Of a stretch of 64,000 nucleotides of DNA, positions 42,969 to 51,475 are shown piece after piece. The stretch comes from Melioribacteraceae bacterium (lineage in GTDB: Bacteria > Bacteroidota > Ignavibacteria > Ignavibacteriales > Melioribacteraceae), in contig DAOSDY010000002.1 of the NCBI GenBank assembly GCA_035362835.1, forward strand, positions 253,592 through 317,591, written 5' to 3'. Below the pieces are notes generated by a model. The model was given only the letters and a program-made list of their open reading frames with translations. It was not told the origin of the DNA and did not search any database. The translations under genes and the position numbers were made by a program. Numbering within the stretch: the first letter of the stretch is position 1; each line of letters opens with the position of its first letter.

Positions 42969-43490
42969 CTAGACCCTGGAACCGTGAACAAATCCTCTGT
43001 AAGGACGGGATTGCTGAACCGTTATAAATGCTCTTTTATCAACCGATTCCACAATTTTCATTATTGCTTTCTGGTGTTTTCTTTTAGCTATTACTATAAG
43101 AATTGAAACGCCTCCGCTTCCTCCTTCGGCCGGTAATATCGTTACACCGAATTTTGAACTTCTTAATTTGTTGGCGATGTCATCAGTATGATGCAGCGAT
43201 ACAATATTAACCTGAGCATATCCCAACGCCACATGCTGTTCTAAAGAGATTCCCATTATATTACCCAATGCGAATCCTACAGCATAACCGATCAGATTTA
43301 TTGTGTGATCCATGTGCTGAACGATGTAACGCATCGCAAAAATCCAGATAAGAACTTCAAAGAAACCCGCCATTGCGGCCAGATACTTTCTTCCCTGAAC
43401 CACAAGGATTGTCCGGAAAGTGCCGAGTGTCACATCTGCAACTCTCATCAGCATAATTATTAATGCGCCTAAAATTATTTCAAAACTCAT
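42969..43490 (-). CDS. DUF5698/DUF2179 (UPF0316-type) membrane protein
   Basis: A 173-residue protein with three N-terminal transmembrane helices (about residues 3-20, 35-55, 60-80), then a cytosolic DUF2179 domain with VTILPAEGGSGGVSILIVIAKRK. The first helices carry RVADVTLGTFRTILVVQGRK, typical of UPF0316 proteins. The function is not established. It stands alone on the minus strand, divergent from pcm by about 65 bases. Confidence 0.8.
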   Translation of the reverse strand: MSFEIILGALIIMLMRVADVTLGTFRTILVVQGRKYLAAMAGFFEVLIWIFAMRYIVQHMDHTINLIGYAVGFALGNIMGISLEQHVALGYAQVNIVSLHHTDDIANKLRSSKFGVTILPAEGGSGGVSILIVIAKRKHQKAIMKIVESVDKRAFITVQQSRPYRGFVHGSRV

Positions 43491-43554
43491 AATTCTTATT
43501 TAAACCCTGAAAAATTTTTTATCTTAACGCAGCAAATTTAATACTTTAGGAACA

Positions 43555-44193
43555 ATGTACGAAACCGAACGCAAAGATTTAGTTGAACAATTAAAAAGAA
43601 AAGGAATTTCTAATCAGTCTGTTCTGGATGCCTTTATGAATGTGGAAAGACATCTCTTTGTACCTGACATTATGAAACAGCATGCCTACGAGGATGTTGC
43701 TCTCCCGATCGGTTACGGACAGACGATTTCCCAGCCCTATACTGTTGCATTTATGACTCAATCAATGAATCCTCAGCCGGGACATAAAATTCTGGAAATC
43801 GGAACCGGTTCTGGTTACCAGGCGGCTATCCTTCTTAAGATGGGCGCACGAGTCTTTACTATCGAGAGAAACGATAAGCTATATAACAGTGCTCTCAAAA
43901 CTTTTGATAATCTGGGATTGCGGATTGCCGCAAGATGCAGCGACGGTTCAATCGGCTGGGATGAATTCTCGCCTTACGACGGAATAATTGTTACTGCCGG
44001 AAGTCCTGGAGTTCCTAAAAACCTTCTGAGACAACTTGCCGTAAATGGTAAAATGGTTATTCCGGTTGGCGACAGGTCGGTTCAGACTCTTAAAATAATT
44101 ACAAAGACTGCCGAAGAAGAATTTACTACTAATGAAGTTCCTTATTTTGCTTTTGTTCCTTTAGTCGGACGAGAGGGATGGAAAGAAAAGTAA
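43555..44193 (+). CDS. pcm: Protein-L-isoaspartate O-methyltransferase
   Basis: A 212-residue SAM-dependent repair enzyme that methylates isoaspartyl residues in aged proteins. Substrate-loop motif LPIGYGQTISQPYTVAFMTQ is at about residues 57-76, the SAM motif LEIGTGSGYQAAILL near 82, and VTAGSPGVP near 143. Length is normal. It overlaps the start of miaA by 16 bases, so the two are expressed together. Confidence 0.94.
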   Translation: MYETERKDLVEQLKRKGISNQSVLDAFMNVERHLFVPDIMKQHAYEDVALPIGYGQTISQPYTVAFMTQSMNPQPGHKILEIGTGSGYQAAILLKMGARVFTIERNDKLYNSALKTFDNLGLRIAARCSDGSIGWDEFSPYDGIIVTAGSPGVPKNLLRQLAVNGKMVIPVGDRSVQTLKIITKTAEEEFTTNEVPYFAFVPLVGREGWKEK

Positions 44194-45107
44194 TTCTGAT
44201 TGTCGGACCTACCTGTTCCGGCAAAACCCGGGTTTCAGTAGACCTGGCAAAAAGAATTTCATCCGAAATCATTTCTGCCGATAGCCGTCAGATTTATAAA
44301 CACCTGAATATCGGAACCGCTAAACCGGATTCAGCAGAACTCGCTTCGGTAAAGCATCACCTGATCGATTTCCTCGAACCTGAACAGGATTATAACGTAA
44401 GCAGATTTGAAAACGATTCTCTCCGTATTATTAATGAAATTCTTTCGAAAGGAAAAATACCGGTCGTTGTTGGCGGTTCCGGACTTTATATCCATGCGCT
44501 TGTCGACGGAATCTTTAACGAAGTTGATACTGATGAAGAATTCCGGCTGGAATTAAAAGAGAAGCGGGAGAAATTCGGAAACAATTATTTATACGATGAG
44601 CTTGAGAAAATCGATCCTGTAAGCGCATCAAAAATGCTTTCACAGAATTGGAAGCGTGTAATGCGCTCTCTTGAAGTAATTCATCTAACAGGTAAACCGA
44701 TCTGGCAGCTTCAAAAGGATTATAAGCGGGAAACTGATATAAATTTTGTTCAGTTCGGTCTCGATTGGCACCGCGCGGATTTATATAATAACATCAATTC
44801 CCGTGTTGATAGAATGATTGAAATCGGATTAGTAGAAGAAACAAGAAAAATTTTGGATAGTGGAATCCCCAGAACTGCCAACTCTCTTAATACTGTCGGC
44901 TATAAAGAAATTATCTCCTTTCTGGAAAATGAAATTACACTCGATAGAGCGGTTGAATTGATTAAGCGGAATACCCGCCGCTATGCTAAGCGGCAAATGA
45001 CCTGGTTCCGGAAGGATTCAAGAATTAAATGGATTAGAATTGAATCTAATGAAGATCTTCTTAATGTACCGGAGATAATAATCCGTCAAATTTCCAATCT
45101 TAATTAA
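44178..45107 (+). CDS. miaA: tRNA dimethylallyltransferase MiaA
   Basis: A 309-residue prenyltransferase that adds the isopentenyl group to A37 of UNN-decoding tRNAs. The P-loop is GPTCSGKTR (residues 8-16), then SADSRQIYKHLNIGTAKP, VVGGSGLYIHALVDG and TRRYAKRQMTWFRKD. The length is normal. It starts within pcm, overlapping its end by 16 bases. With tsaE and tsaB in this window, two A37-modifying pathways are represented. Confidence 0.95.
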   Translation: MERKVILIVGPTCSGKTRVSVDLAKRISSEIISADSRQIYKHLNIGTAKPDSAELASVKHHLIDFLEPEQDYNVSRFENDSLRIINEILSKGKIPVVVGGSGLYIHALVDGIFNEVDTDEEFRLELKEKREKFGNNYLYDELEKIDPVSASKMLSQNWKRVMRSLEVIHLTGKPIWQLQKDYKRETDINFVQFGLDWHRADLYNNINSRVDRMIEIGLVEETRKILDSGIPRTANSLNTVGYKEIISFLENEITLDRAVELIKRNTRRYAKRQMTWFRKDSRIKWIRIESNEDLLNVPEIIIRQISNLN

Positions 45108-45145
45108 GTTTTCCTATCTTGCCTTAGAATAAATTACACAGTTGG

Positions 45146-46513
45146 ATGAAAAATAAAATTAGAATAGCGTCCGGACAGGGATTCTGGGGTGACCTTATAG
45201 ATGCCCCATATCAGCAGGTTACTGCAGGTCAGGTAGACTATCTTGTAATGGACTACCTGGCAGAAGTGACGATGTCGATCCTTCAAAAACAGAAAAATAA
45301 AAATCCGAAACTTGGTTATGCACGGGATATCCCTGAACTGATGGAACGGATTCTTCCCATCTGCGCTGAGAAAAAGATTAAGATTATTACCAACGGCGGC
45401 GGTGTAAATCCGGAAGCATGCGCTGAAGCAGTCCTGGAAGTCGCAAGAAAACATAATATTAACAATCTCAAAATTGCTCTCGTCATTGGCGATAATATTC
45501 TGAACCGGATCGATGAAGTATTATCCAGCGGTTCCGAATTAAAAAATATGGAAACCGGTGAATCGGTTAATGTTGTAAGAGACAAACTGCTAAGTGCGAA
45601 TGTCTATTTCGGTGCAATGCCGATTGTAGACGCGCTTAAACAGGGAGCCGATATTGTAATAACCGGTAGAACCACAGATACCGGTTTGACTTTAGCACCG
45701 ATGATCTTCGAATTCGGATGGGGAAAAAATGATTACGATCTTCTTTCCGCAGGTACAGTTGCCGGTCATATACTCGAATGCGGCGGTCAGGCCTCCGGCG
45801 GAAATCTGCTGGCTGACTGGAAGTCCGTTCCCGATATTGAAAATATCGGATTCCCGATAGCAGAAGCATATCCGAACGGAGAGATTATTATTACCAAGCA
45901 TGAATCCCTCGGCGGAAAAGTAAGCATCGATACTGTATCTGAACAGCTCCTTTATGAAATCGGCGATCCTAAAAACTATATTACTCCGGATTGTGTTGCG
46001 GACTTTACCTCTATCCGTCTTGAAGAAGCCGGGAAAGACCGTGTAAAAGTTTACGGCGTTAAAGGATTTCCCGAAACGGAGTTTTACAAAGTTTCATGTT
46101 CCTATTCATCCGGGTATTCGGCTGTAGGCACTCTTACATATTCCTGGCCGGATGCTTTGAGCAAAGCCCGGAAAGCAGATCAGATCTTAAGAAAACGTCT
46201 TGAAAATCTGAATATTCAGTTCGAGGAGATTAGGACGGAATTCATTGGCTACAACTCGTGTCACGGTCCTTTATCTGAAGAAATTGACGAGAATAAGATT
46301 AACGAAGTAATGCTTCGTGTTGCTGTGAGAGGAACGGATTATGCCGCAATCGAAAGGTTTGGTAAGGAGATCGCTCCGTTAATATTGACAGGTCCGCCAA
46401 GTGTTACAGGATTTGCGGGTGGCCGTCCTAAACCGGCTGAAGTGGTTGCCTACTGGCCTGCGTTGATTCCGAAAAAATTAGTTGAACCAAAAGTAGAGAT
46501 TGTTACAACATGA
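45146..46513 (+). CDS. AtuA family protein (DUF1446), N-terminal part of a split pair
   Basis: A 455-residue cytosolic protein of the acyclic-terpene-utilisation AtuA/DUF1446 family. Visible markers are RIASGQGFWGDLIDAPYQQV at the start, DYLAEVTMSIL, TNGGGVNPEACAEAV, ITGRTTDTGLTLAPM and GHILECGGQASGGN. The biochemical activity of the family is not settled; members occur in terpenoid and acyl-CoA breakdown clusters. The following gene, overlapping by four bases, encodes the small AtuA C-terminal domain, so here the two domains are separate proteins. Confidence 0.85.
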   Translation: MKNKIRIASGQGFWGDLIDAPYQQVTAGQVDYLVMDYLAEVTMSILQKQKNKNPKLGYARDIPELMERILPICAEKKIKIITNGGGVNPEACAEAVLEVARKHNINNLKIALVIGDNILNRIDEVLSSGSELKNMETGESVNVVRDKLLSANVYFGAMPIVDALKQGADIVITGRTTDTGLTLAPMIFEFGWGKNDYDLLSAGTVAGHILECGGQASGGNLLADWKSVPDIENIGFPIAEAYPNGEIIITKHESLGGKVSIDTVSEQLLYEIGDPKNYITPDCVADFTSIRLEEAGKDRVKVYGVKGFPETEFYKVSCSYSSGYSAVGTLTYSWPDALSKARKADQILRKRLENLNIQFEEIRTEFIGYNSCHGPLSEEIDENKINEVMLRVAVRGTDYAAIERFGKEIAPLILTGPPSVTGFAGGRPKPAEVVAYWPALIPKKLVEPKVEIVTT

Positions 46514-46830
46514 AAAAAATAAAATTGATCGACATTGCTCACGGCAGAAGCGGGGATAAAGGCGACGCCGCTAATGTCGGAATTATTGCTTATGATGATA
46601 TCGGTTACGGAATTATTAAAAAAAATCTGACCGCAGAAAAAGTTAAAAAACATTTTGAAGGAATCTGTCTCGGTAAAGTTGAAAGATTTGAACTCCCGAA
46701 TATCCGCGCCCTTAATTTCCTTCTTCATAATACACTCGGCGGAGGCGGAACCGTATCTCTGAAACATGATGCGCAGGGGAAAACTCTTGCCGCAGCCCTG
46801 CTGCGTATGGAACTCGATATCGAAGAGTGA
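46510..46830 (+). CDS. AtuA C-terminal-like ferredoxin-fold protein
   Basis: A 106-residue protein matching the C-terminal domain of AtuA-type proteins: LIDIAHGRSGDKGDAANVGIIAY, then NFLLHNTLGGGGTVSLKHDAQGKTLA. In many bacteria this domain is fused to the large DUF1446 part; here it is a separate gene whose ATG overlaps the preceding stop by four bases. The two probably form one complex. prfB starts 64 bases later. Confidence 0.82.
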   Translation: MKKIKLIDIAHGRSGDKGDAANVGIIAYDDIGYGIIKKNLTAEKVKKHFEGICLGKVERFELPNIRALNFLLHNTLGGGGTVSLKHDAQGKTLAAALLRMELDIEE

Positions 46831-46893
46831 AATTGGGCTGAAGATTAACAAAAAAAATCTATAAAAATAAATCTTATTGAAAGTGAGGACCAA

Positions 46894-47995
46894 ATGTTCG
46901 AAGATCAATTGAAACGATTAAATGAATTAGGATCGAAGGTGAATTCGCTGCGGGGTTATCTTTAAATTAGATGATAAAGAAAATAAAATCTCCGAAATAA
47001 GAAAACAGTCCGAAGCACCGAATTTCTGGAACGACCAGAAGTCGGCTCAATCATTGCTCCAAAAATCGAAATCTCTTCAATCATGGGTGGATCTGTGGAA
47101 CAGCCTGTTTTCCAAAGTTAATCACCTTAAGGAATTTATCGAACTCGCCGAAGCCGAACAGGATCAGAATCTTACAGGCGAACTTGAGAATGAATTGTCC
47201 GTAATCGAAAAAGATTACTCGGAACTTGAACTTAAAAGTATGCTGAGCGGAAAGGATGACGATAAAAACTGTATCCTTACAATTCATTCCGGAGCCGGCG
47301 GAACCGAAGCCCAGGACTGGGCTCAGATGCTTATGAGAATGTATCTGCGCTGGGGTGAACAGAACGGTTACAAAATGTCGATGATCGACTGGCTCGACGG
47401 TGACGGAGCCGGGATTAAAAGCGCTACGATAGAAGTGCAGGGAGAATTTGCATACGGTTACCTTAAAGCAGAAAACGGCGTTCACCGGCTTGTTAGAATT
47501 TCACCGTTCGATGCGAATAAAAGACGCCATACTTCATTTGCCTCGGTATTCGTTATCCCTGAAGTCGACGATTCAATTGAAATCGATATTAATCCCGCCG
47601 ATCTCAGAATCGATACTTACCGTTCCGGCGGTAAAGGCGGACAGAACGTTAACAAGGTGGAAACGGCTATCAGAATTACTCACATTCCTACCGGGACTGT
47701 TGCAGCGTGTCAGTCGGAACGCTCCCAGATCCAGAACAAAACAAACGCATTTAAACTCCTCAAATCGAAACTCTATCAGATAGAACTCGAAAAGCAGCAG
47801 GCCGAGATTGATGAGATCGAAAAAAATAAAATGAAGATAGAATGGGGAAGCCAGATTCGTTCTTATGTTTTTCATCCTTACAATATGGTTAAGGATCACA
47901 GAACTAATTGGGAAACGTCCGATACTCAGGGTGTAATGGACGGCGACCTGAACGAATTCATTAAGGAATTTCTTCTCAAGTTTACCCAAAACTAA
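46894..47995 (+). CDS. prfB: Peptide chain release factor 2, programmed +1 frameshift
   Basis: Release factor reading UAA and UGA. Frame one from ATG 46894 encodes MFEDQLKRLNELGSKVNSL and RGYL, then meets TAA at codon 24 (46963-46965). A +1 slip on CTT (46960-46962) continues as KLDDKENKISEIRKQSEAP, giving a 366-residue protein. The catalytic GGQ is in SGGKGGQNVNKVETA. An SD-like CGGGGT (46951-46956) sits just before the slippery codon, as in E. coli prfB. The in-frame stop is UAA instead of the near-universal UGA. The ATG has GTGAGGACC upstream. The small cNMP-binding gene follows. Confidence 0.93.
46951..46966 (+). promoter_or_regulatory. prfB programmed frameshift signal with UAA stop
   Basis: CGGGGTTAT-CTT-TAA-A. 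The anti-SD-binding GGGG, the slippery CUU (re-pairs as UUU) and the stop follow the RF2 layout (E. coli: AGGGGG-UAU-CUU-UGA-C). The stop is UAA, which RF1 also reads, so autoregulation by RF2 alone should be weaker. Confidence 0.85.
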
Positions 47996-48010
47996 ACTTG
48001 CGGGGTGTAT

Positions 48011-48340
48011 ATGTCCAGACTTGTCAGTTATTCAGCCGGTTCAATTATTGCGAAAGAAGGGGAAGCCGCAAGGAAACTTTTCTTTCTGGTTGAAGGGAGG
48101 ATCGGGATTTATAAGTCGAATAAACTTATTACCGAGTTCGATAAAGAAGGTGAAATCGTCGGTGAGATGAGTCTTATACTCAAGAAACCTCGTACGGCAG
48201 AAATACGTTCTGTTACCGATTCAAAACTCCTGGAGGTTGAGGGTGATCTCGATGATATCGTTAGGCAGTATCCTGATATTTCAAAAAAAATTATTAAAGC
48301 TCTTGCCGAAAGGCTGGCTAAAGCCACGGACAGATTTTAA
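48011..48340 (+). CDS. Small cyclic-nucleotide-binding-domain protein
   Basis: A 109-residue stand-alone cNMP-binding domain. It has LVSYSAGSIIAKEGEAARKLFFLVEGRIGIY, then GEIVGEMSLILKKPRTAEIRSV, the beta-roll and phosphate-binding cassette of the CAP family. There is no DNA-binding helix-turn-helix and no catalytic domain, so it may sense a nucleotide and act through a partner. ATG 48011 is favoured over GTG 48005; GGGGTG is upstream of both. It sits 15 bases after prfB and 21 before yjbQ. Confidence 0.82.
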   Translation: MSRLVSYSAGSIIAKEGEAARKLFFLVEGRIGIYKSNKLITEFDKEGEIVGEMSLILKKPRTAEIRSVTDSKLLEVEGDLDDIVRQYPDISKKIIKALAERLAKATDRF

Positions 48341-48361
48341 GCATTCAATCGGATTTATAAA

Positions 48362-48775
48362 ATGAAAAGTCATACAGAATATCTCTGGTTCAACACTTCA
48401 AAAAGAAGAGAATATATTAACATTACACCTGAAGTTGAAAAGGCTCTTACTAAAAGTGGAATAAAGGAAGGAATGGTACTGGTATCCGCAATGCATATAA
48501 CAGCCGGAGTTTATGTAAATGATGCTGAAAGCGGATTGATTCAGGATATTGATGAATGGCTGGAAGGCCTTGCACCGTTCAGGTCCGATTACAGGCATCA
48601 TAGAACCGGTGAGGATAACGGGGATGCTCATCTTAAAAGTCTCATCGTTCATCACGAAGTTATAATTCCGGTTACAAACGGCAAGCTCGATTTCGGACCA
48701 TGGCAGCAGGTCTATTATGCCGAATTCGACGGACGGCGGAAAAAAAGAGTAATAATAAAAATTATGGGCGAATAG
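48362..48775 (+). CDS. YjbQ/UPF0047 family protein
   Basis: A 137-residue cytosolic protein of the YjbQ family (secondary thiamine-phosphate synthase activity reported for the E. coli member). The signature is SAMHITAGVYVNDAESGLIQDIDEWLEGLAP, then YRHHRTGEDNGDAHLKSLIVHHEVIIPV and GPWQQVYYAEFDGRRKKRVIIKIMGE. Conserved His residues (HHRTGEDNGDAH) form the likely metal or active site. The glycosyltransferase start follows after five bases. Confidence 0.88.
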   Translation: MKSHTEYLWFNTSKRREYINITPEVEKALTKSGIKEGMVLVSAMHITAGVYVNDAESGLIQDIDEWLEGLAPFRSDYRHHRTGEDNGDAHLKSLIVHHEVIIPVTNGKLDFGPWQQVYYAEFDGRRKKRVIIKIMGE

Positions 48776-48780
48776 TTGGG

Positions 48781-49560
48781 ATGGTAAAACTCTCAGTAGT
48801 TATTATTGCCGGCAATGAAGAAAAAAATATAAAAGATTGCCTGGAGTCAGTTAAATGGGCTGATGAGATTATTGTTGTGGATTCCGGAAGCAGCGACCGT
48901 ACGAGGGATATTGCTTCCGGATATACTCAGAAAGTCTTTGTTAAAAAATGGGAGGGATTTGTACCTGCAAGAGAGTATTCTGTTGTGATGGCTTCCAACG
49001 ACTGGATTCTGAGTATCGACGCCGACGAAAGAATTAGCGATGAACTGAAAATTGAGATTAAAGATTATCTGCAGAAAGGATTCGATAAACCGGGTTACCG
49101 CATTCCGCGAAGAAATTATTTCCTCGATAAGGTTATAAAATCATGTTCATGGTATCCAGATTACCAGCTTCGACTCTTCAATAAAAATTATGCTAGACTG
49201 ACCGAAAGGAAAGTACATGAAGGATTTGAGGTGAACGGTGAGGTCGGTTACCTTAAGAATGATATCATCCACTTTACTCATCAAAATATTACCGATACGA
49301 TTAAAAAGATAAATGATTATTCCTACCTGCAGGCTCTTGAAAAAGCTGATGGAAAGAGAGTATCTGCTAAGAATTTAATTCTCAATCCTGTTGCAGCCTT
49401 TCTTAATCATTTCATCGGCCGGAGAGGTTTTAAAGATGGTATTTACGGCATGATGGTTTCCCTGATTCATATGATGACAAATCTTTTAACCTACATGAAA
49501 ACCTGGGAACTTCAGAATATCAATTCTGCGAAAGAAGATCTTAATGAAAAAGAAAAATAG
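48781..49560 (+). CDS. Glycosyltransferase family 2 (lipopolysaccharide core type)
   Basis: A 259-residue GT-A fold transferase. The nucleotide-sugar site starts with SVVIIAGNEEKNIKDCLESVKWADEIIVVDSGSSD; the metal motif is SIDADERIS. WYPDYQLRLFNK and VHEGFEV are typical of WaaE/KdtX-like lipopolysaccharide core transferases. ATG 48781 is preferred over an in-frame start at 48700 that would lie inside yjbQ. A hydrophobic patch near the C-terminus (MVSLIHMMTNLLTYM) may touch the membrane. It overlaps the MGMT-like gene by 17 bases. Confidence 0.88.
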   Translation: MVKLSVVIIAGNEEKNIKDCLESVKWADEIIVVDSGSSDRTRDIASGYTQKVFVKKWEGFVPAREYSVVMASNDWILSIDADERISDELKIEIKDYLQKGFDKPGYRIPRRNYFLDKVIKSCSWYPDYQLRLFNKNYARLTERKVHEGFEVNGEVGYLKNDIIHFTHQNITDTIKKINDYSYLQALEKADGKRVSAKNLILNPVAAFLNHFIGRRGFKDGIYGMMVSLIHMMTNLLTYMKTWELQNINSAKEDLNEKEK

Positions 49561-49930
49561 ATCTGCCGACAAAAAGAAGCAGGATTTTTTCGACCGGGTT
49601 TATGCGATCACTGCAATGATTCCGAAAGGCAAAGTTACTACCTACGGAGAAATTGCAGATGCTTGCGGTATCCGGTCGGCTGCCAGAACTGTCGGCTGGG
49701 CTATGAATGGAGCCAAGGAGAGCGGTCTGCCGTGTCACCGCGTAGTAAACCGCAACGGGACACTTACCGGGCGTGTTCACTTCGGTGATCCGTATCTGAT
49801 GGAGGAGCTGTTAAAAAGTGAAGGTATTGAATTTGATAAAGATGGGAATGTTAATATGAAAAAACATCTGTGGATACCGCCGAAGCAAAAGTTAAAAAGT
49901 AAATCAGGTTGGGGAACAGGATCGAAGTAA
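49544..49930 (+). CDS. MGMT-like protein (alkyltransferase-like, with cysteine)
   Basis: A 128-residue protein with the DNA-binding and active-site domain of O6-alkylguanine-DNA alkyltransferase, but lacking its N-terminal domain. Visible markers are IPKGKVTTYGEIADACG, RTVGWAMN and LPCHRVVNRNG. The reactive Cys of PCHRV is kept, unlike many alkyltransferase-like (ATL) proteins that have Trp there. So it may be a minimal active methyltransferase or an ATL-type damage sensor. The start lies within the preceding glycosyltransferase gene (17-base overlap). An ATG-proximal Lys-rich head (KKKNRSADKKK) is present. Confidence 0.85.
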   Translation: MKKKNRSADKKKQDFFDRVYAITAMIPKGKVTTYGEIADACGIRSAARTVGWAMNGAKESGLPCHRVVNRNGTLTGRVHFGDPYLMEELLKSEGIEFDKDGNVNMKKHLWIPPKQKLKSKSGWGTGSK

Positions 49931-49953
49931 AGATCCTGTTCCGCAATTAAATC

Positions 49954-50874
49954 TTAGTATCTTGAAACTTTCAAAGATGCAACGCCCCCTTCAATCCTGA
50001 TGAATATTTTCTTCGCGGCGTTTTCAAAATCAGTCGTTTCATAATACCCTTTACCTATTTTATCAAATCCCGGTAAAGATCTCGACATCAAGACCATCTC
50101 GCCTTTGATCTGGCATCCGGAATTCTCCGGAATTTCAATTCTTAAAGCTGCGGCGCCCATTTCAATATCAACATTGGTCGAATCCAGCCTGTCGCCTAAT
50201 TTCAACCGAACATTCGATGCACCTGTGTTGAGGTCCACGTTTTTAACTTTGAAAGGAGACAGATCGAATCTCCCTTTAGCTGCTCCGAAATCAAGATTAA
50301 AATCCCAGACCGGATTTTCATTGAGAGCAATATCGAGATGGTTTCTTAATTTGCCGTCGAAGAAATTAAAATGTTTTTTATGAAGACTGAATTCGATATA
50401 TGCCGAACTATCAACGACGTCACTTATAAAATCATATTCTGCTAAAGTACCGTAGGCTTCTCCTTCGAGCAGTTTTGTTGTTGTAGTCCTTCCTAGTTCA
50501 AATGTACCGGCTCCTGAATTAAGATGGAAATCGGCGTATGCGATTGAATCATTATACTCTTCTGAAAAACTTTCCGAGAAATTATCTTTGTCGGAAAAAT
50601 TGTAGCTGAAACCGAATCCGGAAAAAATGTTTGCAAATAATCCGAACAGCATTACAGCAAGAAAGATTCCGAACAAAGCACTAATAACCGGTCTGACCAG
50701 TGAATTCTTAAAGATCACTATTGCACCCCAGAGAACAAAGATCAATGGCCACAGATCCCATACAAATCCGAAATCACTGCAAATAACATCATATTTGATC
50801 AATAAGAATAATGCACCGATCGTTAATAGAAATAAACCCCAAAACAATTGTCCGCTTTTCATTTCCGTCCTCAT
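49954..50874 (-). CDS. LiaF-like envelope-stress membrane protein
   Basis: A 306-residue membrane protein. Three or four N-terminal helices (about residues 10-105) include LFWGLFLLTIGALFLLIKYDVI, a LiaF-type transmembrane (DUF5668) segment. The C-terminal half (130-306) is a beta-rich domain with short repeated NLDFGAAKGRF and DLNTGASNVRLKLGD modules, like the toast-rack/LiaF C-terminal domain. LiaF-type proteins adjust cell-envelope stress responses. The upstream gene, overlapping by one base, is a PspC-domain protein, a common pairing. The role here is inferred. Confidence 0.75.
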   Translation of the reverse strand: MRTEMKSGQLFWGLFLLTIGALFLLIKYDVICSDFGFVWDLWPLIFVLWGAIVIFKNSLVRPVISALFGIFLAVMLFGLFANIFSGFGFSYNFSDKDNFSESFSEEYNDSIAYADFHLNSGAGTFELGRTTTTKLLEGEAYGTLAEYDFISDVVDSSAYIEFSLHKKHFNFFDGKLRNHLDIALNENPVWDFNLDFGAAKGRFDLSPFKVKNVDLNTGASNVRLKLGDRLDSTNVDIEMGAAALRIEIPENSGCQIKGEMVLMSRSLPGFDKIGKGYYETTDFENAAKKIFIRIEGGVASLKVSRY

Positions 50875-51305
50875 TATTTTTTAATCGAATTCCAGATTAA
50901 TGCTAATCCGATTATGATCAGCAATGCCGGGAAAAAATCCTCAAAATCAAAACTAGGAATAAATCTTTCGATAAAGAAAAGAACACCTATTACAATCAGT
51001 ATTACACCTATTATAACTCTCCCTTTACCGGTGGATTTACTTTCCGCAGGTATCTGAAAGTTATCACCTGTCCCTGTCTGCGGCGGTTGATCTTCCGGTT
51101 TAATCTGGTAAGCGATCTCGAAAGGCACTTCCGGAACAACAATCCATAATATTATATAGAGAAGTAAACCGAGACCGTTTATAAGAGTAATTATTATAAA
51201 TATTACTCTCATAAGGATTGGGTCAAGTCCGAAGTATTCGGCAAGTCCCCCCGCCACACCTCCGAACACTCTCCATTTCCGAGAACGATATAATCTTTTT
51301 TCCAT
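50874..51305 (-). CDS. PspC-domain envelope-stress membrane protein
   Basis: A 143-residue protein. The PspC domain is at residues 3-60: RLYRSRKWRVFGGVAGGLAEYFG, a charged N-terminus then a membrane helix (VIFIIITLINGLGLLLYIILW). A proline-rich linker follows, then a second hydrophobic pair (IIGVILIVIGVLFFIERF and LLIIIGLALIW). PspC proteins act in the phage-shock membrane-stress response. ATG 51305 is chosen because GGAGGGA lies three bases upstream. The LiaF-like gene follows with a one-base overlap; both are probably one operon. Confidence 0.85.
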   Translation of the reverse strand: MEKRLYRSRKWRVFGGVAGGLAEYFGLDPILMRVIFIIITLINGLGLLLYIILWIVVPEVPFEIAYQIKPEDQPPQTGTGDNFQIPAESKSTGKGRVIIGVILIVIGVLFFIERFIPSFDFEDFFPALLIIIGLALIWNSIKK

Positions 51306-51475
51306 GACTCCCTCCAAATAAGAATTAATTCAACAATTAAGACGAGCCGGCTCCTAAAAGGTTTGCATATGCAAATTAATATTTTAGCCGGGATTTTTTT
51401 AACGGAAATATTTTTTTCGAATGTTTGAATTAACATCGGGACTTGACTAATTTTCATCAAAAAGAAATAGCATAA

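Noticed and set aside
46894..46965. prfB as a pseudogene broken by a premature stop
   Set aside because: The break is exactly at the RF2 programmed-frameshift position with its SD-like and slippery elements, and the rest of the gene is intact.
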